64,000 bases of DNA, taken from Cheiracanthium punctorium. Lineage: Eukaryota > Arthropoda > Arachnida > Araneae > Cheiracanthiidae. A program made the position numbers and the translations under genes. Of this stretch, positions 23,230 to 33,925 are shown in pieces. The stretch covers positions 806,001 through 870,000 of the forward strand of contig JAWZYV010019498.1 in assembly GCA_038373885.1 (NCBI GenBank), written 5' to 3'. Below the pieces are notes generated by a model that saw only the letters and a program-made list of their open reading frames with translations, was not told where the DNA came from and did not search any database. Within the stretch, counting starts at the first letter, position 1. Each line of letters starts with the position of its first letter.

Positions 23230-23469
23230 ATATGTACTAACTACTGTTACTACTACTGTTTAATTTATCAAAAAAAAGAAAGAAAGAAAAATATATATCG
23301 CGAAGCACAAAATAAATATTAGAAGTTTTTATTTATGTTAAGTAATCTACGTCTCATATTTAAAAAATACTTTAAATTGACTTGCACTCGAATACTTTTT
23401 TGAGAGGTGTATGGATATACAGCTTTGCATATGGGGAAAACTACGTACTAAAAGTGACACTCCAAGATA

Positions 23470-24095
23470 ATATATTAATGACTATGATATTTTATCTCTC
23501 ACCACCTTTATTGAAAATTGTCCGAAAAATGTGTACCAAAAGAGCGACATAAAAAGGCGGCATAATTTTACATATATTTAAATACTGTTAGTTCACAACA
23601 GCTTTAATCTATTGTTACAATATTTCTTAAGATGTAGAATATGCATCTCATGTATTTTTTACGTAAATTTAAATACTATTAGTTCACAACAGCTTTAATC
23701 TATTGTTACAATATTTCGTAAGCTGTAGAATATGCATCACATGTATTTTTCTATAAATAGGATACAATCATAAAAATTTCAACATAGGGTTACCAGGCGA
23801 AATACACGAAAGATGAGACATAAAATGACATAGTCAATTAATATCGTTTTAATATGGCAATAATGAAACTAAAAAATTAGGGGGTTGTGGGGGGGGTCTT
23901 TCCCTGACGAGGCTCGAACAGCCGTTTCTATATTAATGACTATGTCATTTTATATCTCATCCCCTTTATTGAAAATTGTCCGAAAAATGTGTCCCAAAAA
24001 TGCGACATATAAATATGCGACATAATTTTACATATATTTAAATACTATTTATTCAGAACAGCTTTAATCTATTTTTACAATTTTCGTAGGCTAGC
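23470..24095 (+). repeat. F8 minisatellite-bearing repeat, copy 1
   Basis: Holds two tandem units of about 97 bp (near 23570 and 23665) with TTCACAACAGCTTTAATCTA, ATATTTCGTAAGCTGTAGAA and ATGCATCACATGTATTTT. Then come GGGTTACCAGGCGAAATACA, a G-rich stretch with GAGGCTCGAACAG, and a partial restart of the whole unit near 23934 (ATTAATGACTATGTCATTTT). Related copies lie at 29145-29570 and, inverted, at 37590-37995. No coding content. Confidence 0.78.
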
Positions 24096-24099
24096 CTAC

Positions 24100-24310
24100 T
24101 AGCTATTTTGCTCGGGCCTTCACCGGCCACGTAGCCTTGAGCCGATGAGAAGGAATCGGGCCGTTCACTGTGAAACTGCTCGGATACACGCAGTTCATTT
24201 CCCCTCGAACGTGGAAACGTCCGAAGTAGTCTAACCGATGAGTTTTCATCGGGTTGGACACAGATTTAGGGAACGGCCCGTTCACTTTATGCGTAAGGTT
24301 GGCCAAACAC
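24100..24310. other. GC-rich block of unknown nature
   Basis: About 210 bp of clearly higher GC directly after F8. It contains two versions of GGCCCGTTCACT (near 24150 and 24277) and a local palindrome CCGATGAGTTTTCATCGGG. An open frame spans it on the minus strand (24103-24306) but has no recognisable domain. It could be an exon, a SINE of another family or the GC-rich end of an element; only one copy is in the window. Confidence 0.3.
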
Positions 24311-24662
24311 CAGGGTGCGTATCACTTTTCGATAAGTTCTTATGTGATGTTGACATGCATTTAACCCTTTCTATCCCTACGATGCAATTCGAATGATAAC
24401 ATTCACAAAGGTTTTACAGATTTCTTTTATATTTGAAATGTATTTGTAATAGCATTTTTCTTATATGATAATGCAGTGCAGAAGCAATACAGTATAGAAG
24501 AAATACACTTTTACTATGCGATGCATATGCATACATGTAGGTACGTCGTACTCTCTATTTACGTATATAGTCCTACTATATACATAACTATGCTATACGT
24601 TAGTCATATACTCCATCTACGTATGAAAGTATATACGTATGTTAAATGTTCGATTTATTTTA

Positions 24663-24893
24663 ACTAGTCCGAGCGCATAGCGCTCTTGAACTGGAAGGAG
24701 GAAGATGCCTGGTTCGAAACCAGGTCGCGTCCGCCGACCTAACCGTTCGGAGTTTTCCGTGGTTTCCTCCGAAACTATGCATAAATACGGGTTAGGACCT
24801 CTTAGAAAGACTCCCACGGAGGCACCCCGTCCACAGGCCTAGATCTCTCATGTAGATAATTGGCCTTAATCCCAGAACTCGCTTTAACTAGTA
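24663..24893 (+). repeat. tRNA-headed SINE, near full length, type II head
   Basis: Head TAGTCCGAGCGCATAGCGCT with box B-like GGTTCGAAACC, then the family body CCGACCTAACCGTTCGGAG, CGTGGTTTCCTCCGAAAC, ACGGGTTAGGACC, CCACGGAGGCACCCC, and the tail region AATTGGCCTTAATCCCAGAA. The head differs from the head on the copies at 24953, 55973 and 60596, while the body is shared. Confidence 0.75.
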
Positions 24894-24952
24894 TCTTGGT
24901 AATGTCTGTACGTACGCATGCTACATTTTCGATTTAGTTTGATTAAATTTGA

Positions 24953-25192
24953 TGTGTTGTGTGATGTGTGATTATGGCAACGCTACACTAGGGCGATCTG
25001 CCAAGGGGGGGTGCCTTGGTAGGAGGACTTTCTAAGGGGCTCTAACGCGTATTCACGTTACATCTGAAGAAAACCTACCAAAACTCCAGACCGTTAGATC
25101 GACAGCCGCGCGATGGCACCCGAACCCGGGACCTTCACACTTCGTCTATCTACCATTTTCAGTGGCATAACCACTGTGCCATGGTGAGGCTT
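24953..25192 (-). repeat. tRNA-headed SINE, near full length, type I head
   Basis: Read on the minus strand it opens GCCTCACCATGGCACAGTGG, with TGGCACAGTGG matching the tRNA A-box consensus exactly, then CCCGGGTTCGGGTGCC as box B. The SINE body follows and the tail is GTGTTGTGTG-like in reverse. It lies 60 bp from a type II copy in the opposite orientation. Confidence 0.78.
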
Positions 25193-25249
25193 GATTAAAT
25201 TTGAGGGACGTCTGCTGGTATGCATGTACTTACGTACGCATGTTATTGT

Positions 25250-25770
25250 GTAATTCGATTAACTCAAAGAGAAATAGCCGAAGAAATTTGAAATTTAGGA
25301 CTGCTTTAAAACATAGTTGTACATTTCCCGTTTTGATTTCAATTGACTGAGTAGTTTATTTACAGGGTTATATGAAAGACTTTCGATGCATTAAGGTCTA
25401 TGGACATGCCTTTCAGATTAAAAATCCTTGAACTATCCCTGCTTAGCTCATGTTCCAAATATTGCCAACTGTCCCAAAGCTTGGTAAATTTAGGGGCAAT
25501 ATTACAAATTTTGGAACTAAAAATAAGTACGTATCTTTAATAAAAATAAAAACTATAAACTGAAATAGGATATTGAAATTTGTATTTAAGACTGTCGTAA
25601 CATTTGGCTCTGAACTTTCATTTTTGATTACAATCCGCAGGCTTAGTCACTATTTGGGTCATGCTTAAAATCTCGCCGTTTGTCGCCAAGCTGGCGAAGA
25701 AGAGAAAAATGTCAATTTTCCAGCCAGCCAAGTTTTCAATGCTGAAATCTCATCTTGGTGATATCTCTTG
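25250..25770 (+). repeat. F7 module copies, diverged
   Basis: Two module-like segments (near 25255 and 25535) retain TTGAAATTT, GTAACATTTGGCTCTGAAC-like and GAGTAGTTTATTTACAGGG text of the F7 family. They are more diverged than the 16.8-18.3 kb copy and end where the hAT-type element begins. Confidence 0.5.
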
Positions 25771-25773
25771 CGC

Positions 25774-26099
25774 CAGCGCTTCACAACCTTTTAACGTCGC
25801 CTTCCCCAAGAAAGGCTAATTTACGGTGGCGCGCCCCCCTCACATTTTTCAGCATTCATTCAGTTTTTTAATCTTTAACAATGAACATTTAGTCGAATTT
25901 TCTACAAAATAATGTTATCAGTAAAGTCTGAATGAACATTTTAAGCGAAAATGGATATATTTTTGAGTAAAAATGAGAATAAATAAGATTATTTTTTAAA
26001 AACATGCATCGCTACTTGCTCTTTGGTTTTTCTCGCGCTCCCCCTGCAAACGCTTTTCGGCCCCCTTGGGGGACGCGCCCCACAGGTTGAGAAACGCTG
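25774..26099 (-). mobile_element. hAT-type non-autonomous element, short copy, 326 bp
   Basis: Ends CAGCGCTTCACAACC and, reversed, CAGCGTTTCTCAACCTGTGG. The interior matches the element at 5219-5759 in the opposite orientation but lacks its extra hairpin-bearing segment. The flanks TCTTGCGC and TCTTATAA share only their first four bases, so any 8 bp duplication has decayed. Confidence 0.72.
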
Positions 26100-27245
26100 T
26101 CTTATAACGCTTAACAAGATATTGGAGCATCGCATTTCAGTTTCGAATACATTTAAATGAAGTGGACTTTTTTTTATGATAGGAAATCGACTTTCCGAAC
26201 TTTCGTGAATTAGCTTACAATTTTATTTTAAAAAGATTTTTGACCACTGGAACTTTATAGAACTAGCTTACAGTTTTGAAAAATAGATTCTTTAAAAAGC
26301 ATAGACCATAAGACATAAGATCGCTACAATACTTTTAGAAAGTAAATTCCAAAAATTTTTATTGAAATTATTCTACACAAAATATATACACATAATTTAC
26401 AAAAGGAGTATTTTCTTCGAGTTTTGCAGCAGCATCTTCAAACATCTTATTTTATGAGCAGCTTCTATGGAAGAAAAAGAAAATTTTTAGAACTTAATTT
26501 ACACAAAGAATAACAAATGCAGAATAAGTCTGTTTCATACGTTCTTTTATATAATTTCAATATCAGGGATATCCAACTTTTTTATTACTTCAATTCTCTA
26601 GAAAACGATTTTTCTCCATAGAGCCCAACTTTATCGCCCAAAACATCAGTATCTCGAAAGATTTTCCAAATGCACTCTCAAAGACAGCAAAACATTAGAT
26701 GAAAGAAATTTTCCATGCATCCGGTAGTAGAACAGTTGGTTAAACTCGGTTCCCATTGGAACACCGAAAGGGAAGCAGCACCTGCTTGGCCAGTGCCTAG
26801 AAGGATAATCCCTTCCTCGACTGAGGCTGATGTAAACCGTGTACGTTGTAGGGAACTAATGCACGAAAAATGTTCTATGACTTCAATGTTTTCCATGTTC
26901 AGCCCATATCTCTTTGGGGTACCAATCCAGCTCTTAGGTCATCCAGATCTCATCTGAAATTGGTTCAAAATTTAGGAGGGAGACCCGAGATAAGTCGGAA
27001 CCCTCACTGGGGATCAATAATAAGGAAGCTGCCCAATTTCGTTTTATATAAAGGATCTGGTCCCGCTCTGCAGTTGGCCAGAGGGCTTTCGAAGCAACAA
27101 TAACAATTTTCATGTTCTGCGTTTGCAGAATTTACCATGATTTAGACTGCAGGGTGCAGAGACTGACCCCAAAGACGGATTTTTGCATATCCCTCTTTCT
27201 TCAACTTTTGAACCCTCTGAAATCTTATTTCATGTCAGTTTTTTT
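26100..27245. other. unassigned stretch with a GC-richer core at 26690-27110
   Basis: Overlapping open frames occur on both strands of the core (26715-26957, 26870-27103 on +, 26678-26896 on -), showing an unusually stop-poor segment for this window. None shows a motif I recognise. It may be a decayed exon or an element fragment; the rest is AT-rich and featureless. Confidence 0.3.
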
Positions 27246-27300
27246 TTTTGTGTGTTGTGATGGCAACGCTAAGGGTAGGCGATTAGACTAGGATGGGGGG
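27246..27300 (-). repeat. SINE tail fragment
   Basis: TGTGTGTTGTGATGGCAACG and the following TAGGCGATTAGACTAGGATG resemble the reversed tail of the copy at 24953 (GATTATGGCAACGC, CTAGGGCGATC). Only the 3' end is present. Confidence 0.5.
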
Positions 27301-27329
27301 GTTATAGTAAAATATAATTTTTAAAAATA

Positions 27330-27560
27330 TAATCTTCAAATTTTGTACATCACCTCATTAGTGTATGGGCATGTTTTGTACAAGGGTCGTATAAAAATTT
27401 AGAAAGTGTAGCTTTTTGAAAATTAACGAGAGGAATTTTTTTAAGAGTCTTATATCCGACCTCATTTTGAAAATTTTTTCAATTTACACTGCCCACTTGT
27501 CTCTAATAGATAAAGAATTAAAACCCGTTACCACCTTTTTGGGACATCCTGTATCAATCT
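27330..27560 (+). repeat. interspersed repeat F11, copy 1
   Basis: Aligns with 63450-63673 in the same orientation: CATTAGTGTATGGGCA-like start, AAATTAACGA, TTTCAATTTACACTGCCCAC, AAGAATTAAA and the end GGGACATCCTGTAT. The GGGACATCCTGTAT end resembles the termini of several arthropod DNA transposons, but no matching opposite end is identified. Confidence 0.68.
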
Positions 27561-29144
27561 GGTTTATAGTATCTACAGGTTCTGAAATCATCATTAACCA
27601 GTGTTTTGCTTAAAAAAAAACAGTGGTCTGCTTTAAAAAAAAACAATATCACTGTATTTACGTATATTATTTCTAAGCTATTCTAAAATCATCAACGCGG
27701 GTGTCGAAGTTTATAAAGCGAAGCAAAAAAATCGGTTGAATATCAAATCGATGCTGTACAGCTTCTCATTTCCATAACCCTAAGAATCGGCGCTTTATGC
27801 CTTTGGAAAGTATCTTGGCGAGTAATCGCACCGTTTGGCTTTTTTTTATGGTCAACGGATGCAAATAAGCGGTACTTGTTTTACCGTCGATTATTCACGC
27901 CAACAACTTTTTTCGCCAAAGGATTGCAATGCACTACATTGTAACAATGAATCTGACGTATTCCACACGCACACGAAATCGCTCTTTTTGGCTGACTGAA
28001 TGTAAAATACATAAGTACCAAATAAGTTTGTTTTGGTCGGAAATATGATTTTTTTATTAGTTTCAATGAAGAATTTACCCGTGTATTTTAAAACTAAAAA
28101 AAATTAACTGTATGAACTAGTATAATTATACACTGTACGCCGTGTAAAGATAGGAAATAGATACTAATAAAAAGTAGTGTTATTCCATTAGTGTTATATA
28201 ACAATATCAAGAGAGAAAAATAATTACAGAGATTTGAACTTATATTTCACTTATATTAGACTAACACTACATTAAAAATGTCAAAATTTTTTTACGAATG
28301 ATAGTTATACGCACCATTGTAGATTAATCAGCCCCAAGAAAACTTCAGTTCTTTTCATCTCCTACTCTTATTATGAAAACAAACATGGCGCCTGCCGGTA
28401 GGTACTCGGATGTTGCCACCGCTCGATTGATGCATGAACAGAGCGCATGCGCCAATTTTCATCGGCTGAATGCCGCTCGGCCGTGATGTGGGCCGATATT
28501 TCTTTTCAGTTCAGTGTATTTTGATCAAATTTAGGCACATGGCCTGATAACGCAGGTCGGATATCGTTCCGAGCTGATGAGATAATACCTTCTAAACTTC
28601 CTTCGTGACTGTGATTTGTCTATAAATGTTCATAAGCATTCATTCTGGATTAATTTATTATGCTTAATTTACATATATACATTTAAGACAGAGGTTTTAG
28701 AAGTTTAGCCAAGCTATTCAGGCGAACATGTCTGTCTCTCATTACATCGGGTTCTTATCTCTGATGAAACATACTGAAGTAAAACATACTTACACAGTGG
28801 CGCTGCAATCGCGCAGAATTTTTCTCTTCGGAGGAGGTAAGGCATAAGATTCTACACGAGCATCGTTTTATGGGTACTGGACAGATCAGTGCCTGCCGCA
28901 CACATCTCGATCATCGTTTTTAGATGCAATTCCGTGTGTGGGCCGAACACCGAATTTCGGTGAGCGATGAGTTGCGATGAATGCCGGTGGTTGGCCGAGC
29001 AAAAACTGAGAATTGTTGCTTGTAGGGTAGAGCAAGCATATGTCACACAGTAGCTAGATTACTAAATAATAATGGATACACAAAAATGCAATATCTTTCG
29101 GACTTTTTCACAGCTTTAAAATATCGAAATTACAATACTTGGTG
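27561..29144. other. no gene recognised; CG-richer segment at 28380-29045
   Basis: The segment 28380-29045 contains more CG dinucleotides than its surroundings (for example ATGGCGCCTGCCGG and GCGCATGCGCC) and a possible splice donor GGAGGTAAGG near 28832. The frame 28852-29046 on the minus strand has no recognised motif. A first exon or CpG-type promoter is possible but unsupported. Confidence 0.3.
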
Positions 29145-29570
29145 CAATACATGTGATGCATATATGCATCACATGTATTTTTCACATATATATTTTTTAC
29201 ATTCTACAGCTTACGAAATATTGAAACAATAGATTAAAGCTGTTGTGAACTAACAGTATTTAAATATATGTAAAATTATGTCGCTTTTTTGGTACACATT
29301 TTTCGGACAATTTAAATACTATTATTTCACAACAGCTTTAATCTATTGTTACAATATTTCGTAAGCTGCAGAATATGCATCACATGTATTTTTCTATAGG
29401 TTACAATCATAAAAATTTCAACATAGGGTTACCAGGCGAAATACACGAAAGATGAGAGATAAAATGACATAGTCAATTAATATCGTTTTAATATGGCAAT
29501 AATGAAACTAAAAAATTAGAGGGGTTCAGGGGAGTCTGCCCTCAGGGTCCCCCCCTTGAGTTTATATATA
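29145..29570 (+). repeat. F8 repeat, copy 2, partly folded back
   Basis: The first half (about 29150-29310) is the F8 minisatellite unit in reverse, the second half (29310-29570) the same unit forward followed by GGGTTACCAGGCGAAATACA and the G/C-rich end. The two halves therefore face each other as an inverted repeat, unlike the direct tandem arrangement at 23570. Confidence 0.72.
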
Positions 29571-29619
29571 TATTCTACGGTAAACAGTTTTATAGTTATT
29601 CAAAATACGTAATTATTTC

Positions 29620-31400
29620 TTGTACCAAATTTGGCGATATTTCGGAAAACTCGCCAAGGTCGATGACAATATCTAACGATTCTTTAAGAGTTAGCCGTTA
29701 CAAATTAATGTTGCACATGCTAAAAAATCAAAGTTTGCAATTTTGTTACATGTAAATCGGTTAATGCGTTAAAAACACTTAAAAATTACTCCGACCAACG
29801 CAACTACCCCCCCCCCTTTCCTGTTCAGATAACCCTTGTATAGCTTTGCCTTAACACATTACAACACGCTAAATCGGTCAATTAACACGCGAGTAACGAA
29901 TTTTCGAAATTCCCATTGAAATCGTCACAGCTTAATATTATCGCATTACATATTTTTTATTTCTCGCCAAATAATGAAAATATTGCCAAGCTGGGTTCAT
30001 TTTTTGAAATCTTTTCTTTGCGCCACATTTGGCAATTTATCGCAAAAGTCGCTAATATTGGAGACTTTTGTCGAAACTTTTGAGGGAGACACACGATCCT
30101 CGTTAGATCAATAACTAATTACATAGTAGGATACGATTGTGCTTTAAATGGATGACTGTCTCTAAACTGCCATCGACCGTAATGTATCGGAATTATTATC
30201 AGTACCCCTGTAGAGGAACTATTAATGATACAGACACTACATGTTACAGTAATTCTAAATACAAGATTTCAACATTTCTACGGTTAGTATTTACTGTTGG
30301 CGTTAAATTTGCAGAGATTCTGGGCATGGACCAAACAATGACTGGTTGCAGACGTTATATAGTGAAGATTTCAGTAAACATTAATGTATTGAAATTCTTT
30401 TGGGTGATCCGGTAAATAAACTCTCCAGTAGATCGGAAACAAAAATCGAGATACACAAGTAGATGTTGTAACAATCTTATGAAATTTAAACATTCTACTA
30501 CTAATAGTTTTTGAGATATGAGATTTAGATACATACATGCGTACATCTAAAGTCACCAAGCTTGTCGACTTTTGGTGTCATTTTTGAGGGGTCCGTCCCG
30601 TTATGTTTGTATGGTCCGTCCACGTGACCATGGACAGACCATTTCCTAACTGTATGATAGGACGGTATTCTCCTTGAAATGAATGAATGTCCCTAAAACT
30701 GCCATTGACCGTAATGTGTTGGAAATCTTTTAAATGTTCCTGTAGCAGAACTATAAATGATGAAGACACTTTTTTCGATGGAGAAAATCATTTTGTAACC
30801 CTTAACAACATGTATCACTTCTGAGTCATTTGAAATAGCCTAATACCTCTAAAATTTGCTTTAATGATTTTATGCCCATAGAGCGTAATGTATTTATAAT
30901 CTCTTGGACGGCCCTGTAGATAAACTGATGAGTCATTTGGGACCGAAAGGGTAAGTACACAGTTAGGTGTTATAACAATCCGATATATAAAGTTTCAACA
31001 GTCTACCATCAGTAGTTTTAAGATATGCAAGTTTAATGAATTCCTGCCTATAGAGCGTAATGTATTTAGAATCTTTTGGGCAGTCCTGTAGATAAACTAT
31101 CCAGCCGACTGAGACCAAAAGGGGAGATGCACAACTAGATGTTACAAAAATCCTAAAAATAAAGTTTCAACATTCGTCGACCAATAGTTTTTGAGATATG
31201 CGAGTTACATACGTAGTACAGACGGCAGGTAAAAACTGGTCAAAATGGGTTGCACACGCATTTATATGAACGTGCATGCTAGCGTACGACGAGATGCATC
31301 GAAAATATTCTTAAAAGTAAATTTAGAGGTAGTCAAAATCGGATTTTTCGCCGAAATCTGGCCCACGAAATTTTTCGCGATCACATTACTTCTTTGAATG
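29620..31400. repeat. F7 modular repeat, copy 3
   Basis: 29680-30245 matches 3980-5060 in the same orientation and supplies the uninterrupted versions of two insertion sites: GGTTAATG near 29760 for the hAT at 4067, and AAACTGCCATCGACCG near 30165 for the 8.6 kb unit at 52942. From about 30350 onwards the F7 modules appear in reverse relative to 16840-18340, including module starts near 30400, 30880 and 31060. Confidence 0.7.
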
Positions 31401-31709
31401 CCATATGTTTAATGCCATATATTATCTAGTATAATTATTGGTCAGGAATTAATCCTCGCAAAGTTCATAAAAGTTTCAGAACTATCAGATTGTCACTGAG
31501 AGCCTAACTTTTATATTCCTTTCGGACGTCACATATTTCCCAAATGAAATCAACAGTCTCTCTCAGAAATTCTGGAACGATGCGTGAGAGTGAATCTATG
31601 ATGTAAAAACGGCCAATTGATTGAGACCACTGATACCCAGTTTTTTGTAGAGAACAGAATGTTAAAATACCACACATGCACATGCAGTCGCTGAACACAG
31701 AACCTAATG
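31401..31709. other. flank of element A, no gene assigned
   Basis: An open frame on the minus strand (31504-31698) ends VPEFLRETVDFIWEICDVRK, which has plausible coding composition, but it has no recognised family and no supporting context. Confidence 0.25.
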
Positions 31710-31936
31710 TACAGCTGCGGGAAAAAAAGGCCCACTGGCTCTTTATTTGGCCGTCATTCGTCGTACAGCTAAGTTATATATACCATTCGTTTGCAAATAA
31801 CATATACTTTAGTTTTCTAGTAATTTAATTTTCATAAGGGGCCGTCTGCAAATTTAATTCTGCATCAACTTCGTTTTTTTCAATAGCAGCATACAACTTA
31901 ATTAAACGAAAGAAAACCTTCAAATTACCCTAAATA

Positions 31937-31964
31937 CACTGCTGGCCACCCAAATTGCAACACC
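31937..31964 (+). repeat. left terminal inverted repeat of the intact Tc1 element
   Basis: CACTGCTGGCCACCC then AAATTGCAACACC; pairs with 33318-33345 with a few mismatches. Confidence 0.9.
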
Positions 31965-32072
31965 AAGAAAAACAAGAGATATCACAACAAAATTTATTGT
32001 GTAGATAACATGTTGACCAAGTAACAAATGATTAAATTTACAGCATTCTATGAAGCGTGGTTCCTGCCAAAA

Positions 32073-33113
32073 TCAGTACCCAGAGTAGCCGCCGTTGTTG
32101 GAGATCACAGCTGCCACACGCCTCGGCATTGATTCAAAGAGACTTTGAATGTGTTCTTGGGGTACAGCAGACCAAGCAGCTTCCACACGTTGCCAAAGTT
32201 GATCTGGTGTGACAGCTGGGGATGAACTCTGGGTCAGTCGTTGAGCAACCATGGACCACATGTTTTCTATCGGCGAAAGATCCGGAGAGCGCGCCGGCCA
32301 GGGAAGCAATTCAATCTGGTGATTGACGAAGAACCCTTGGACAATGCGTGCCACGTGTGGCCGTGCATTATCCTGCTGAAATATGGCTGTTGGCAAGCCC
32401 TGAAGGTAAGAAAGGACAACTGGCTCCAACACCTCGGAGATGTAGCGCTGGCTGGTTAAAGTACCGGCAATGCGTACTAGAGGAGTGCGAGAGAGATATC
32501 CGATACCGCCCCATACCATAATACCCGGTGCAGGACCAGTGTGACGGTGCATAATGCAGCTGTTCAGCATCCTCTCTCCACGGTGTCTCCAGACTCGAAT
32601 CCGACCGTCGTGGTGTTGCATACAGAAGCGTGACTCGTCAGTAAAGAGAATTTCATTCCATTCTGTCGTCCACATCCTTCTTTCATCGCACCATTGGCGG
32701 CGGAGACGTCTGTGGTTCCGCGTCAGAGGTAGACAAAGCAACGGACGTCTTGCGGACAGACCATTCTGCTGTAAACGACATCGAATGGTACGCGCAGACA
32801 CTGGATGATGCGTTACAGACTGAATCTGCTGTGATATGGTTCGTGATGTGACTGAGCGGTCCGTCACTGCCATGCGTACAATCTGCCTGTCATCACGTGA
32901 CGTGGTGCACTGAGGTCGATGCGGTCGATCACGTCTGTCCGTCGTACCCTCCTGCACCCAACGATCACATATCCGCATCACAGTTGTTTGGTTTCGTCCA
33001 ATACGACGACCGATTTCCCTGAAAGATAACCCACAATCTCGGTATGCCACTATCCTTCCTCTGTCAAACTCGGATACTTGATCAAAAGATGATCGTTGTT
33101 TCCTACGAGGCAT
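32073..33113 (-). CDS. Tc1-like DD34E transposase, full length
   Basis: Encodes a 346-residue cut-and-paste transposase that would bind the element's terminal inverted repeats and move it to TA sites. Residues 10-55 form the first helix-turn-helix (VSEFDRGRIVAYR, then LSFREIGRRIGRNQTTVMRI); residues 74-125 the second, with TSRDDRQIVRMAV. The catalytic triad is D159 (FTDESRF), D248 (FQQDNARPH) and E283 (PDLSPIENMW); 34 residues separate the last two, the Tc1 spacing. It ends at SNNGGYSGY. The ATG at 33113 lies 232 bp inside the right end and the stop 136 bp inside the left end, as in complete Tc1 elements. No stop, frameshift or missing catalytic residue is seen, so it could be active, though expression cannot be judged. 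The GRPR-type linker is less clear (HRPQ near 65). Very similar proteins are common in orb-weaver spiders, from memory. Confidence 0.96.
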   Translation of the reverse strand: MPRRKQRSSFDQVSEFDRGRIVAYRDCGLSFREIGRRIGRNQTTVMRICDRWVQEGTTDRRDRPHRPQCTTSRDDRQIVRMAVTDRSVTSRTISQQIQSVTHHPVSARTIRCRLQQNGLSARRPLLCLPLTRNHRRLRRQWCDERRMWTTEWNEILFTDESRFCMQHHDGRIRVWRHRGERMLNSCIMHRHTGPAPGIMVWGGIGYLSRTPLVRIAGTLTSQRYISEVLEPVVLSYLQGLPTAIFQQDNARPHVARIVQGFFVNHQIELLPWPARSPDLSPIENMWSMVAQRLTQSSSPAVTPDQLWQRVEAAWSAVPQEHIQSLFESMPRRVAAVISNNGGYSGY

Positions 33114-33317
33114 AATTTATCGTTTTTTTGAAAAAAAAGCAAGAAAAACACAATTGCTGTACTTGAAACCGTCGAAATCTCCAAGCCTTAAATAGCGCTT
33201 TGAGGTGGCGCCACAGGCGCGCTTGATGTGCGTCTGCGCTGAAATTCTAATCATTTGCATATCTCACCTCAGCTAATGCATGTTGTAAATTTCATATTAT
33301 TTGCATGCTTCCTTCAG

Positions 33318-33345
33318 GGTGTTGCATTTACGATGGCCAGCAGTG
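33318..33345 (-). repeat. right terminal inverted repeat of the intact Tc1 element
   Basis: Reversed it reads CACTGCTGGCCATCG then TAAATGCAACACC, matching the left end with mismatches between positions 13 and 18. Confidence 0.9.
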
Positions 33346-33854
33346 TATTAATTTTCACCAATTTTCCACGATAATTTTCGGAGATATTGCGAATTATTTT
33401 TTTGCGATTTTAAGGGACTTTCTGCAAATTGAGAAACGCTATTTGTAGGTTACGAACATTTCGCCTTTCGTTAATTTCGCTCGCGAGAGTTAAAAGAAAT
33501 AAATATTATTTTCACGGAAAATACTGTTTCTAGTTTAAGTTTTTTGTACTAAGAATATCAGGTATAGAATTTAGAATATTTAGTCAGTGGTCCAAATGCC
33601 CCGTGAGTCCATAACTTAATTTGTACACGTGATTTAAATCAAAAATACAAAACGACTGCCCACGATTTTGAAAATCTTTCTAATTTTGAAATTGTTATTG
33701 AGTATTTCTCTTGCAGGTTCTCTTAGACAGGTGAAATGTTGCCAGGAGTGAGAGGTTGTTCTGTGCTGTTTTGACTACAATCCTGAATGTTATTCAGCTG
33801 CGGTCGAACTTGAAGAATGGTTCATGATTGAAATTTATTTGTTTTAATTTCATG

Positions 33855-33889
33855 TAAAAAACGTAATTACTTTTTTGCCGACCCAATAT
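33855..33889 (-). repeat. mariner-like terminus in the left arm of element A
   Basis: Reversed it reads TTGGGTCGGCAAAAAAGTAA then TTACGTTTTTTACATG, the pattern of irritans/Hsmar1-type mariner ends (TTRGGTYGGCNNAAAAGTAATTGCG). The same terminus appears inverted in the right arm at about 35268-35302. The opposite mariner end was not found. Confidence 0.6.
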
Positions 33890-33925
33890 TATCATTGTGT
33901 TTGTTATTTCACAGTCTTCATTTAA

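Larger units (their letters stand above)
31937..33345 (-). mobile_element. intact Tc1-like element, 1,409 bp
   Basis: Ends CACTGCTGGCCACCCAAATT and, reversed, CACTGCTGGCCATCGTAAAT; both continue to TGCAACACC, giving imperfect TIRs of about 28 bp. TA lies immediately outside both ends (31935-31936 and 33346-33347). It contains one uninterrupted transposase gene. The counterpart point in the right arm of element A reads CCCTAAATATAAATATCC without the insert. This is among the youngest insertions in the window, judged by the intact frame. Confidence 0.95.

Noticed and set aside
24361..24420. TTAACCCTTTCTATCCC as a further piggyBac-like end
   Set aside because: The first bases fit, but no end dyad, no matching opposite end and no interior similarity to the other copies were found.
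32241..32808. Plus-strand open frames of 72 and 84 codons
   Set aside because: They are antisense to the intact Tc1 transposase and are shadows of its codon structure.
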